Part shown: positions 17,894 to 26,248 of the stretch, one piece after another | How the letters are laid out: each line of letters opens with the position of its first letter | Position numbering within the stretch: position 1 is the stretch's first letter | Source: Clostridia bacterium | GTDB lineage: Bacteria; Bacillota; Clostridia; Oscillospirales; Acutalibacteraceae | NCBI GenBank assembly: GCA_017461235.1 | Contig: JAFTYU010000029.1 | Location: forward strand, 1-49,510 | Length of the DNA stretch: 49,510 nucleotides | Reading direction: 5' to 3' | Notes under the pieces: model-generated | Databases searched by the model: none | What the model was told of the DNA's origin: nothing | Seen by the model: only the letters and a program-made list of their open reading frames with translations | Made by a program: the position numbers and the translations under genes

Positions 17894-19207
17894 TTGTATA
17901 ATATCTTCTAATTCATTATTAATATTATCTTTGTAATACGAATTGTCCGAAAGCTTTGCAAATTTATCACAACCAAAACTCATAAGGAATGATGCTGAAT
18001 TTTTATTAAGAGTTATATTTGAAACAAAAATTTCTGTTTCGGGAGCGTTACCGAAAGCCCCAAACATAAAATCCACACCATTGCAGATTTTGTTTTGCGT
18101 AATGCCTACCAGAGTCTTTAAATTATCAAAGCTTGCTTTTTCAATGTTTAGTTTTTCTGCCTTTTCTTCATCTGAAAGGGTAGATTCTTTTATGCTCTTA
18201 AGATTGCATTTAATTCTATTGCTTGTTTCGGTGCATTTTTTAGTTTCTTGATTTATTAAGTCTGTTAAAACATTGATAAGACCGAGCTTTTGCGAAATAT
18301 TAAGTTCCTTTGCATCTTTTATAATTGATTCCGTTGTTTTTTGCTCTAAAATCAATTTCAGGTCGAAAACCGTGTTTAGTTTTTTATAAACTGCATAGAA
18401 ATCTGCAAAGTCACGGGTAACTTCGGGTGATTGAAGGTATTGTTCTATTAATTCCGTTTCGGTTTCAATGCCCTTGCGGTCATAAAGGCACATTATTCTT
18501 GACAAATCTTCCCAACCGCGCGCCGTAACAAAGCGTTTACCGGCAGGTGTGTTTTCGATGTTATAAAAGCTGTTGCTTTTGATATCAAGATAGGTAATTA
18601 TTGCAGGGTGAACGTTGTTATTAACAGCGTATTCGCGCCATATTCCGTAATCAGGCTCAACGTCAATCTTCTTTATTCTGTCAAGGGTTGCAATGTCGTA
18701 TTCCCTTACCGATTTATTGTATTCAGGTGGATTGCCTGCGGTAATAATGACCCATCCTTCGGGTACCGTGTGCGAACCGAAGCTCTTGTATTGCAAAAAG
18801 CGAAGCATTGAAGGGGAGAGTGTCTCGGAAACACAGTTGATTTCATCTAAAAAAAGAATACCTTCTTTTTTACCTGTTTTTTCAATGTAATCATAAACTG
18901 ATGCGAGAATCTCACTCATAGTGTATTCTGAGACGTCGTATTCTTTGTCACCGAATTTCTTTTTTGTGATAAAAGGAAGACCTATAGCACTTTGCCTTGT
19001 GTGATGTGTCATAGAGTAAGACACGAGTCCTATGCCCATCTCGCTTGCTATTTGTTCCATAATCGCGGTTTTGCCTATACCGGGCGGACCATAAAGGAAA
19101 ACGGGACGTTGTTTTTCAACAGGTATAATAAAATTGCCGTTTTCGTCTTTTTCAAGGTAGGCGATAACCGTGTTTTTAATGTGTACGGTTGCATTTTTAA
19201 TATTCAT
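17891..19207 (-). CDS. MoxR-like AAA+ ATPase
   Basis: A 438-residue AAA+ ATPase of the AAA_5/MoxR type. Walker A is GPPGIGKTA (40-48), Walker B is GILFLDEIN with D121/E122, sensor 1 is in TAGNPPEYN (N159), and the arginine finger candidate is R177 in TLDRIKK. A helical lid and a C-terminal region of ~150 residues follow. MoxR ATPases typically work with VWA proteins as metal-insertion or complex-remodelling chaperones; here the VWA partner is the first gene of the same unit. The ATG follows GGATGA and starts four bases after the LRR gene stop. Confidence 0.9.
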   Translation of the reverse strand: MNIKNATVHIKNTVIAYLEKDENGNFIIPVEKQRPVFLYGPPGIGKTAIMEQIASEMGIGLVSYSMTHHTRQSAIGLPFITKKKFGDKEYDVSEYTMSEILASVYDYIEKTGKKEGILFLDEINCVSETLSPSMLRFLQYKSFGSHTVPEGWVIITAGNPPEYNKSVREYDIATLDRIKKIDVEPDYGIWREYAVNNNVHPAIITYLDIKSNSFYNIENTPAGKRFVTARGWEDLSRIMCLYDRKGIETETELIEQYLQSPEVTRDFADFYAVYKKLNTVFDLKLILEQKTTESIIKDAKELNISQKLGLINVLTDLINQETKKCTETSNRIKCNLKSIKESTLSDEEKAEKLNIEKASFDNLKTLVGITQNKICNGVDFMFGAFGNAPETEIFVSNITLNKNSASFLMSFGCDKFAKLSDNSYYKDNINNELEDIIQ

Positions 19208-19211
19208 ATAA

Positions 19212-20462
19212 TCATCCTATATCATTGAAAAAATTTTCGATTTCCGTAAATCCTGTTTTTTCTTTCTTTTTTGTTAACATTTGTTGCAAATTACCGAATT
19301 TGTTTTTTGATGCCGTTTCATAAAGTGTTGTGTATTCATCTGTTGAGAGTGTGCAGTTTTCGATTATGTATTTTAAAGCATCCTCTTCATTTTTCTCTAC
19401 AGTGAACATTGCTGCATAAAAGACTTTTTCATTAAGTGCTTTTTTATATAAAATTTCTGCTTCGGAGTTTAAGTCTGTGGGATAAGTCAGTCTGTAAAGA
19501 GCGATTAAGGGCTTTTCGTGTTCATCGGCTCTTTCAAATTGTTCATCGTATTTTTTGAAATTAAATCTGCCATGTTCAATAAGAAGTTCGCTTCTGTCCG
19601 TGTAGCTGTAATAACGCTCGCTTATAAATAGCTTTATGCCTTGTTCCGACAAAGAAAGGATATGTGCAAAACAGGTTTTATCTGCATTTCTTCTTTTATA
19701 ATCAAGTGTGTTTTCAAAGCCGAGTGCGAGTTTTTTTATTCCCTGCGGGACTATAACCGTGGGGCACAAAGGGTATTCTGCTTTCTGCATAAAGCTCGAA
19801 GAAAACATCGTTCCCGTAATTGTCGGCAAAACGCATGGCGTTTCGGGAAAAACAGCCGCGCCTATGTAATCGGGATTACCGTTAAATATAACATTTGTTA
19901 ATGCATTGCAATGGTCAAAGCATTTGTCGCCGATGTAAGAAAGTGCTTTGGGGAAGGTGAGTGTTTTCAGACTAAAACACCGCTTGAAGGCCTTGTCCTT
20001 AATTGTTTTGATATTTTCGGAAAAAACAATTTCTTTTAAATTGATGCAACCGCTGAAGGCACTTTCTTCAATTGTTTCAATGCTGTCAGGCAAAACAATT
20101 TTTTCAATGGAAACACAGTTTTCAAACGTGTTTTGGGGTATTGCTTTTAATCCTTGCGGCAATCGTATTGTTTTTAATTTTTTACAGTCTTTAAAAACAG
20201 AAGTGCCTAAAGCTTTTACAGAAGGGGGAAGGTCGATTTTTTTGAGTGCGGTGCAGTTTGTAAAAGCCGAATCACCGATGCTTTTTAGGTTGTTGTGGAG
20301 AGTGATGTTTTCAAGATTTGAACAACCACTAAAGGCGGAGTGTTCAATTTTTTTAACCGTAAAACACAATTCCACACTTTTCAGAGTGTGGTTGAAAGCA
20401 AATTTTCCGTTTTTAATTACAGGCGCAAAGCACTTTATGGCTTTAACAGCGGAACGTTTCAA
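19212..20462 (-). CDS. cytosolic BspA-type LRR protein
   Basis: A 416-residue protein without signal peptide or membrane segment. Residues ~22-205 are about eight 23-residue LRR_5 repeats (for example ALKKIDLPPSVKALGTSVF and SIEKIVLPDSIETIEESAF). The rest (~230-416) is mainly helical and charged, with helix pairs reminiscent of ankyrin-type repeats, ending in FTEIENFFNDIG. The start codon is TTG at 20462, with GGGAGAGA inside the end of the VWA gene. It lies between the VWA and AAA+ genes with four-base gaps on each side. Most BspA-type LRR proteins are secreted, so a cytosolic one inside a MoxR-VWA unit suggests a recognition subunit. Function is inferred. Confidence 0.85.
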   Translation of the reverse strand: MKRSAVKAIKCFAPVIKNGKFAFNHTLKSVELCFTVKKIEHSAFSGCSNLENITLHNNLKSIGDSAFTNCTALKKIDLPPSVKALGTSVFKDCKKLKTIRLPQGLKAIPQNTFENCVSIEKIVLPDSIETIEESAFSGCINLKEIVFSENIKTIKDKAFKRCFSLKTLTFPKALSYIGDKCFDHCNALTNVIFNGNPDYIGAAVFPETPCVLPTITGTMFSSSFMQKAEYPLCPTVIVPQGIKKLALGFENTLDYKRRNADKTCFAHILSLSEQGIKLFISERYYSYTDRSELLIEHGRFNFKKYDEQFERADEHEKPLIALYRLTYPTDLNSEAEILYKKALNEKVFYAAMFTVEKNEEDALKYIIENCTLSTDEYTTLYETASKNKFGNLQQMLTKKKEKTGFTEIENFFNDIG

Positions 20463-20466
20463 AAAA

Positions 20467-21870
20467 TTATCTCTCCCGAAGGTCGTTTTTATCTATATAC
20501 AGGGGCGTTGCCCATACAGGCAGACGGCTTTTATCAAAGCCGTTATCGTGTATAATAAATGCATTTTTATATGACGGTGTTTTTTCGGGATATTTTCCGT
20601 CACCGTCAGTAAAATAAATTATACCGTTAAAATGTTTCTTATTTGTTAAATTGTCAAATATATTGTCTGCGTAATTAAACACGGGTGTAAAATCAGTGCC
20701 GCCGAAACCGTGAAGTGTGATATTGCTCATATAAGCTTCAAGCTCCCGTTGGCTTTTAATAACGGCAATATCTTTGATTTCATTGTCACACTGAATAATA
20801 TGTATCTCAAAATCTTTTTTGAAAAAGTCTGTTGCCTTTAAAATTGAACAGGTCTTTTTGATGAAGCCTTCAACAAGGGGACCCTTAACCGAGCCCGATG
20901 TATCAATAGCAATAATCAGTTTTATGAGCTTGTTGTTTTCTATATATTCCAAAGGCTCTATAAGGGGTATATTGTCATATAGGCGAAGACCGTATGTGTA
21001 GTAGATGTAGTCGAATTCATCATCGTTTATTTCAAGTGCTTCATTCTCTTGCAAAAAACTTGCAAGCAAATCCGCGTAATTGAACTTTTCCTGTGTCACA
21101 CTTTTTAAAATCTGCAGACCGTTGCCCGATGATATGCCGTACTGACCGGCGAATAATGCAGAATCCCGTAAAATCTGATTTGTAGTTTCCTTCCATTGAT
21201 TTTGAAAATCACTATGTGAGTTTGCAACATCCGAAAGTTTTTCTCCGTTTTCCTGATACTGCCCCTGACGGTCATCCTGCATTTTGTAAATAGAGCGCGC
21301 TTCAACTTCAATGGTGTCATCGTCATCTTCCGCAGAATAGAGAGCGTTTTTGTACCAGATGTTATGATTATCAGCGTAAAACAACTCTTTGTAAATATCA
21401 ATCCGGGGGTTGTCGGCTTTTTCATCAAGGAGATAGTAATATATATTTTCCGCCGTGAAGCTTTTTATTTCTTGTGAAAGGTCGGCAATAACCTTGCTCT
21501 CAACGTCTGATTTTTCTGTTTTCGAGCAATGAATATTCAAATCATTAATTATTTTTTCAACACATATATCACAGGCAAGATCCCATAACTTTTTGTTCTT
21601 GAAGTTGGTTGACCATATATGTAAAAACATACAGTGCAACAGGGAATGTAAAACAAGTCTTGTAACCTCGCTGTTGCTTTTGGTGTATTTGCGGCAGATA
21701 TCCGCAGGCTCAAAGAAAAACGTGCATCCGTCAATGCAGTTGCAGTTTTCTTCCGTATAGGAGATACTCTCAATTGCCCTGATAAAGGATGGTAACTCTC
21801 TGCAAATATCTTTTTTTGTTTGTTCAATTATTCTCAATGCAATTGAAGCCGTTTTATTTGTTTCGGGCAT
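20467..21870 (-). CDS. VWA protein with degenerate metallopeptidase-like domain (DUF2201-like)
   Basis: A 467-residue protein. The N-terminal domain (~1-130) has the shape of the DUF2201 putative metallopeptidase, but the zinc motif reads H75-S-L-L-H79 with a further H84, so the catalytic Glu of HExxH is Ser. An acidic linker (~150-225) leads to a C-terminal VWA domain with intact MIDAS: D323/S325/S327 in DTSGS, T392 in GGTDF and D421 in FTDGDG. The VWA domain should bind a divalent metal and partners. AAGGATG precedes ATG 21870. It is the first gene of the VWA-LRR-MoxR unit. Confidence 0.88.
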   Translation of the reverse strand: MPETNKTASIALRIIEQTKKDICRELPSFIRAIESISYTEENCNCIDGCTFFFEPADICRKYTKSNSEVTRLVLHSLLHCMFLHIWSTNFKNKKLWDLACDICVEKIINDLNIHCSKTEKSDVESKVIADLSQEIKSFTAENIYYYLLDEKADNPRIDIYKELFYADNHNIWYKNALYSAEDDDDTIEVEARSIYKMQDDRQGQYQENGEKLSDVANSHSDFQNQWKETTNQILRDSALFAGQYGISSGNGLQILKSVTQEKFNYADLLASFLQENEALEINDDEFDYIYYTYGLRLYDNIPLIEPLEYIENNKLIKLIIAIDTSGSVKGPLVEGFIKKTCSILKATDFFKKDFEIHIIQCDNEIKDIAVIKSQRELEAYMSNITLHGFGGTDFTPVFNYADNIFDNLTNKKHFNGIIYFTDGDGKYPEKTPSYKNAFIIHDNGFDKSRLPVWATPLYIDKNDLRER

Positions 21871-21895
21871 AGGGTATCACATCCTTGCGTTTCAG

Positions 21896-21913
21896 TGTCG
21901 GCTATTGTCGGCT
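21896..21913 (-). promoter_or_regulatory. 8-bp direct repeat upstream of the VWA-LRR-MoxR unit
   Basis: TGTCGGCT occurs twice (21896-21903 and 21906-21913) with a 10-bp period, one DNA helix turn, starting 26 bases upstream of the VWA start codon. This is a typical layout for a regulator site. No clear sigma-A promoter is visible in the 82-bp gap. Confidence 0.35.
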
Positions 21914-21920
21914 TAAATAC

Positions 21921-21944
21921 AAGCACTGTCATAGGGCAGTGCTT
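21921..21944 (-). terminator. hairpin after the GH5 gene
   Basis: AAGCACTG (21921-21928) pairs with CAGTGCTT (21937-21944), eight bases after the GH5 stop codon. The U-tract on the minus strand is weak (GTATTTA), so termination may be partial and the downstream VWA unit could receive read-through. Confidence 0.5.
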
Positions 21945-21952
21945 GCGAAAAA

Positions 21953-23419
21953 TTAAAATTCTATTGTTACGGTCTGTTCGCCGATATCGGTTTTGATTTC
22001 AATATCATACCCGATGTTACCGGGAAGTTCAATGACTTTATATTTTCCGTTGCACTCGATTTTTTCGGGCTTTTTATCAACGTAAATAACTGTGGGTACC
22101 TTGAACTTCTTTTCCTGGTTGTATTTTAAAGTGAATGTCCGGTTATCAAAATCATATTTGTATGAAATGATTTCACCTGTAACAGCCTTGGGACGGGGAC
22201 GGGTAAGAACCTTCATAAAATCCTGTTTAAGGATATCGTCAAAATAGCACCAATATGTGTTGCTCCACTTATAGCTGTCGAATTTATCCTGTAAAAATCT
22301 TATGTGGGGATACCATCCGTCACCTTCGGCACAGGAGCCCCATTCGCCGACTATACACGGTACGTTGAGTCTTTCCTGCGTAACCCTGTGTTGGTCAAAA
22401 ATCATACCTACACGGGAGTTGCTTGCGTATTTATAAGCAGGGGTATCAACCATAAGGTCATATGCGTGGGGAGCGAAAACCTGCATTTTTTCTCTTTCGC
22501 CGTTAACCTGTACAGGCGTGTTGCAGCAAGGGATACCCATATTTGAGTAATAGTTGTTTTCTATAAACATAGCACCCCTGTCAGTAACTTCACGCACCGC
22601 GGCTGCCATTTTGCTTACAAAGGGTGAATAACGCTCCGTGTCAAAACGTTTTACGATATCATCACAGTCACTTGTGATTTTACGAAGCACTTCGCCTGTG
22701 TATTGGTCAAGAACACGTATTTTTTCAGACCCAAGACCTTGTTTTATAAGTTCTTTTTTATCAATCTGTGAGTCTTTTAAGGTCGTTTTGGCAACGCCTT
22801 TAATTATAGTTCTGAATATCCTTCCGCCATCTGCACCGGGGAAAGGTTCATTTAAAAAGTCGTAACCGAAAAGAGCGGGCTTATCTTTAACTGCTTTAAC
22901 AAGTGTTTTCCACATATCTGCATAATAGTCCTGTAAGCCTTTTCGGTTGTATTTAGTGTTAGCCCAGAAATTGTCGAATGCTCGGAAACAAGCGTTACCG
23001 TAGAAATAGGGTTCTGCCCACACCGCAATCTGCTTTCTGGGAACATATTTGTCTGTTAAGGTTGCCCAACGGGGGGCACCGTCACCATAACAATGTGATG
23101 AATAAACGTCCTGGTGACAGTCAAGATATGCATAAATTCCGTATTCTTCACACTTGTCAAGGAATCTGCCCAAATCTGCAATAAGCTGTCTGTTATAACG
23201 TCCGGGAACAGGCTCCATAGCGCACCATGTGAAACCGAGCCTTATCATATCGTAACCCCTTGCCCTGAATTCTTCAAAGGGGAAGGTATCGGGATTGTAA
23301 CCGTAAGAAGGGTTCTCTTTATCAAAATCTTTTTTGTCAACAACGTTCATTCCGCTGAATATGCGTTCTCTGCCGTGTTCGTCAACAAAGCGCATACCGT
23401 CAATTGTTATTTTATCCAT
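21953..23419 (-). CDS. GH5 glycosidase, endoglycoceramidase-like
   Basis: A 488-residue (beta/alpha)8 glycosidase. Acid/base E191 in DFLNEPFPG and nucleophile E359 in VGEWGS match GH5, and the wording around NEPFPG and the long loop after it resembles endoglycoceramidase-type GH5 members that cleave glycan-ceramide bonds. A small C-terminal beta domain (~405-488) follows. There is no signal peptide, unlike known secreted endoglycoceramidases, so an intracellular glycoside with a non-sugar aglycone is an alternative substrate. AGGAG precedes the ATG. It lies 27 bp after the phosphoesterase gene and probably shares its promoter. Confidence 0.8.
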   Translation of the reverse strand: MDKITIDGMRFVDEHGRERIFSGMNVVDKKDFDKENPSYGYNPDTFPFEEFRARGYDMIRLGFTWCAMEPVPGRYNRQLIADLGRFLDKCEEYGIYAYLDCHQDVYSSHCYGDGAPRWATLTDKYVPRKQIAVWAEPYFYGNACFRAFDNFWANTKYNRKGLQDYYADMWKTLVKAVKDKPALFGYDFLNEPFPGADGGRIFRTIIKGVAKTTLKDSQIDKKELIKQGLGSEKIRVLDQYTGEVLRKITSDCDDIVKRFDTERYSPFVSKMAAAVREVTDRGAMFIENNYYSNMGIPCCNTPVQVNGEREKMQVFAPHAYDLMVDTPAYKYASNSRVGMIFDQHRVTQERLNVPCIVGEWGSCAEGDGWYPHIRFLQDKFDSYKWSNTYWCYFDDILKQDFMKVLTRPRPKAVTGEIISYKYDFDNRTFTLKYNQEKKFKVPTVIYVDKKPEKIECNGKYKVIELPGNIGYDIEIKTDIGEQTVTIEF

Positions 23420-23446
23420 AAAATATTATTCTCCTGTATGGTAAGA

Positions 23447-24661
23447 TTATTTTGTCTTAACTGTTGTATTAACGGGTTCGGAATATGTATCCCAGAAAGA
23501 GCCTGCAATAAGCTCTATGTTGTATTGTGTGTCAGCCTTCAGATCGTCAAAAACAACAGAAAGTGTTTCAGGCATATTATAAAAATAATATTCACTCCAT
23601 ATTTTTTTCTGCTTGACTATGAGACCGTTCTCTGCTTCCTTAATAACAATTTTGTAATCGTTTACGTATTCTTTCTTGACTTCAGCCTGGGGGAAAGTAA
23701 CCTTAAAGCCGTTTTCGGTAACGTCACTTACGGTGATTTTTGCTTTATCATCAAACCAAGGGGCTTCTGTTGTTTTGTAACGAGCATCGGTGTATTTAAA
23801 AGAGTCAACGTTCCACGGCTCGTCAATTTCCCATACAAAGGGGAAGAAATTATCTGTAAGTACGTCGTAAGGATAAATACGAACAGCACCTTCTGCGTTG
23901 GCTTCAACTATGAGCATCTGTGCGCAATCTGCCTTATTGGGTGGCACCGTGCCGTAGTATTTGTCGAATTCGTCTAACTCAAAGTATGAGAGAGAACCTG
24001 TGCCAAGGCAGGTGAAATGTCTTTGGTGAATTGAACGGGGATCATTTATCGGTACGTGCGAGTGTCCTGAAAAGTCGATTACCTGAGGATAGTCCATCAA
24101 TGTGGGAATAAAGGCTTCATCTGCCCAGTATATACTGCCTGAAACCGTATCTGTAAGATGCGGATGCTGGAAGAAGAAAATAGGCTTTTTCGGGTCTTTT
24201 TCTCTGGCAATTTTTAACTCCTTGCTTGCGTATTCTACCTTATCGTGGTCATATTCGCAACCGTGTGAAGAGCTCATAGTAATAAAGTGAAAACCGTTGA
24301 TTTCAATGTGGTTATCAACAGGTATTCCGAACACTTCACCAAAAAGCTTATATGCCGCCTCAACGCCGTTGCCGTGGTATTCATGGCTAGCCATATTGAG
24401 CATATATTTTGTTTCGGGCTTAAGGTTATTATCAAGTGTTGCCTTGAATTTTCTCATCTGCTTTTCTGTGCCTGAGTTTGCAAAGTCACCGTCAGCAAAA
24501 ACACCGTCAAGTTTTTTGTATGTAGGGTGTGATTCTGCCAATCTGTAAGCAATTTTAATCGCTTTTTCCATACGTTCTTCTTCAACGCAATGTTCGTCCT
24601 TGTAGTGAACATCACTGACCACCATGAATCTTAAAACAGGATTAAAATCTTTTTGTAACAT
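23447..24661 (-). CDS. calcineurin-like metallophosphoesterase with FN3-like C-terminus
   Basis: A 404-residue protein. The metallophosphoesterase core (~10-290) shows SDVHYKDE, DGVFADGDFANSG, FFQHPHLTDT and FSGHSHVP. The usual GNHE motif reads ASHEYHG, so the conserved Asn is Ser, which may change activity. Residues ~315-404 look like a fibronectin type III domain (DYKIVIKEAENG, then LKADTQYNIELIAG). The start is ATG 24661 with GGAGG seven to eight bases upstream; an eight-residue longer frame is less likely. No signal peptide. It precedes the GH5 gene in the same transcript, hinting at joint work on a phosphorylated or lipid-linked glycan. Confidence 0.82.
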   Translation of the reverse strand: MLQKDFNPVLRFMVVSDVHYKDEHCVEEERMEKAIKIAYRLAESHPTYKKLDGVFADGDFANSGTEKQMRKFKATLDNNLKPETKYMLNMASHEYHGNGVEAAYKLFGEVFGIPVDNHIEINGFHFITMSSSHGCEYDHDKVEYASKELKIAREKDPKKPIFFFQHPHLTDTVSGSIYWADEAFIPTLMDYPQVIDFSGHSHVPINDPRSIHQRHFTCLGTGSLSYFELDEFDKYYGTVPPNKADCAQMLIVEANAEGAVRIYPYDVLTDNFFPFVWEIDEPWNVDSFKYTDARYKTTEAPWFDDKAKITVSDVTENGFKVTFPQAEVKKEYVNDYKIVIKEAENGLIVKQKKIWSEYYFYNMPETLSVVFDDLKADTQYNIELIAGSFWDTYSEPVNTTVKTK

Positions 24662-24699
24662 AAAATTTGCCTCCGCAGTAATCAAAATACATCACTTTA

Positions 24700-24728
24700 A
24701 TTTTATCATTACAAGTTGTATAATTCAA
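24700..24728 (-). promoter_or_regulatory. promoter of the phosphoesterase-GH5 operon
   Basis: Minus-strand TTGAAT (24723-24728), a 17-base spacer ending TGA, then TAAAAT (24700-24705): a good sigma-A site with extended -10. Confidence 0.65.
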
Positions 24729-24807
24729 TCGTAAAAACAAACAATTACTTATAATAAAATATGTTAAAAAGTTTCATATTTATATTTATTTTTCTTTTTA
24801 TCTATGA

Positions 24808-24813
24808 TATAAT
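24808..24813 (+). promoter_or_regulatory. extended -10 element
   Basis: TGATATAAT contains a perfect TATAAT (24808-24813) with an upstream TGA extension. The -35 region is AT-rich without a clear TTGACA. It drives the DUF1858-trmK operon. Confidence 0.6.
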
Positions 24814-24841
24814 ACAAAAAAACAAAAAAGGAGTTTTTATT

Positions 24842-25042
24842 ATGCAGATTACTAAAGATACAGTTATCGGCAATATTCTTGACGAAGCACCCGATACAGC
24901 ACCTTTTTTCCTTGAAATGGGCATGCATTGCTTAGGTTGCCCGGCATCAAGAGGCGAAACAGTTGAAATGGCTTGTATGGTTCATGGTGTTAATGCAGAT
25001 GAGCTCATTGCCAAAATCAACAAATTCCTTGCCGAAAAATGA
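24842..25042 (+). CDS. DUF1858 protein (hybrid-cluster-associated redox disulfide type)
   Basis: A 66-residue protein with the DUF1858 signature, including MGMHCLGCPASRGETVEMAC, in which the CxxC pair could form a redox disulfide or bind metal. The start is ATG 24842, eight bases after AAAAGGAG; the longer hydrophobic upstream frame covers the promoter and is not real. Such proteins accompany hybrid cluster proteins in anaerobes. It overlaps trmK by four bases (ATGA). Confidence 0.88.
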   Translation: MQITKDTVIGNILDEAPDTAPFFLEMGMHCLGCPASRGETVEMACMVHGVNADELIAKINKFLAEK

Positions 25043-25716
25043 GTGTTAATCTCACACCGAGGCTTTCTGCTGCCGCATCTCTTGTGAGAGGCGGCGGCAT
25101 TATTGCAGATATCGGTACCGACCACGGTTATCTGCCGGTTTACCTTGTTCAGACTGGAAGGGTTAAGGGTGCAATTGCGGCGGATATAGGCAGGATGCCG
25201 TTACAGAATGCCGCAAAAGCTATCGAACATTACGGCATGACGGATAAAATTTCATTGCGCCTTTCTGACGGATTGTGTAAGTTTACGCCGGATGATGCGC
25301 AGGAATTCGTTTTTGCAGGTATGGGCGGTACGTTGATTGCCGAAAAATTATCTGAAACTCCCTGGATAAAAAACAAAGATTTGCATTTTGTTTTTCAGCC
25401 ACAAAGCAGGGCTGAAGATTTAAGAAAATTCCTTTTTGAAAACGGCTTTTGTATCAATAAAGAGATTGCTACCCACGAAGGCAGGCGGCTCTATATAGCA
25501 TTTGATGCAGTTTATACGGGCGAAACACGCGAGTTTACATACGCTGATTGCTTTATAGGTGAATTGCCCCGTTGTGAAGATGCGTTTAAACATCTGACCC
25601 ATCAGGTTTCTCGACTTCGCGAAAAACACGACGCGTATATGAAGTGCGGCAGATGTGACGAGGCGCAGGAGCTCTTTGAAACGATCAAAAAAATTGAAGG
25701 TTTTATAAATGATTGA
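25039..25716 (+). CDS. trmK: tRNA (adenine(22)-N1)-methyltransferase
   Basis: A 225-residue class I SAM-dependent methyltransferase that modifies A22 in the D-arm of tRNA. The SAM-binding motif is GGGIIADIGTDHGYLPVYL, and the catalytic region VFAGMGGTLIAEKL is typical of TrmK/YqfN. It has the usual neighbour, a Nif3/YqfO-like gene, two genes downstream. Start overlaps the DUF1858 stop. Confidence 0.94.
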   Translation: MSVNLTPRLSAAASLVRGGGIIADIGTDHGYLPVYLVQTGRVKGAIAADIGRMPLQNAAKAIEHYGMTDKISLRLSDGLCKFTPDDAQEFVFAGMGGTLIAEKLSETPWIKNKDLHFVFQPQSRAEDLRKFLFENGFCINKEIATHEGRRLYIAFDAVYTGETREFTYADCFIGELPRCEDAFKHLTHQVSRLREKHDAYMKCGRCDEAQELFETIKKIEGFIND

Positions 25717-26248
25717 AACAATTTCACAAATAATAGGATTCGGCGGTGCAGGACTTAATTTTTTGTCTTTTCAGCAACGCAAGCGCAGTCGTATAATCGG
25801 TGTACAGATTGGTGCTGCAGTTCTTTTTATAATTCATTACATACTTTTGGGGATTGACGGTGACGGAGAGGCTTTCTCAGGTGCGGCGCTTAATTTTATA
25901 GGACTTCTGCGCTCCGTTGTTTTTATAAATAACCACAAAAAGTGGGCGAAAAGCCCCGTTTGGCTTGCAGTCTTTGTTGCTATAAGTGTGGTTGCCGCAA
26001 TATTGACGTGGGAAGCGTGGTATTCTGTTTTGCCTTCAGTTGCCATGATTCTTACGACCGTCAGTTATTGGATGAAAAATGAAACTAAAATAAGACTTAT
26101 AACATTCCCCAGTTCTCCGTGCTGGCTTGTATATAACATAATTGTAAAATCAAGTGCAGGTATCATAACCGAGTGTATTGTTATGACATCCCTTATTATC
26201 GCAATTGTAAGATACGATATTCTCAAGAAGGAAAAGGTGAAAGAATGA
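25709..26248 (+). CDS. YgjV-like inner membrane protein
   Basis: A 179-residue protein with five or six hydrophobic helices. The N-terminal FLSFQQRKRSRIIGVQIGAA is characteristic of the YgjV family. It overlaps trmK by 8 bp and the Nif3-like gene by 4 bp, so it is cotranscribed with both. The function of the family is unknown. Confidence 0.85.
   Translation: MIETISQIIGFGGAGLNFLSFQQRKRSRIIGVQIGAAVLFIIHYILLGIDGDGEAFSGAALNFIGLLRSVVFINNHKKWAKSPVWLAVFVAISVVAAILTWEAWYSVLPSVAMILTTVSYWMKNETKIRLITFPSSPCWLVYNIIVKSSAGIITECIVMTSLIIAIVRYDILKKEKVKE

Noticed and set aside
19948-20574. Antisense open frame opposite the LRR gene
   Set aside because: The repetitive sequence of the LRR gene keeps the opposite strand open; the protein has repeated low-complexity composition and no start signal.
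23114-23977. Long antisense open frame opposite the GH5 and phosphoesterase genes
   Set aside because: It runs through two well-supported genes, has no ribosome binding site, and its composition is that of a shadow frame.
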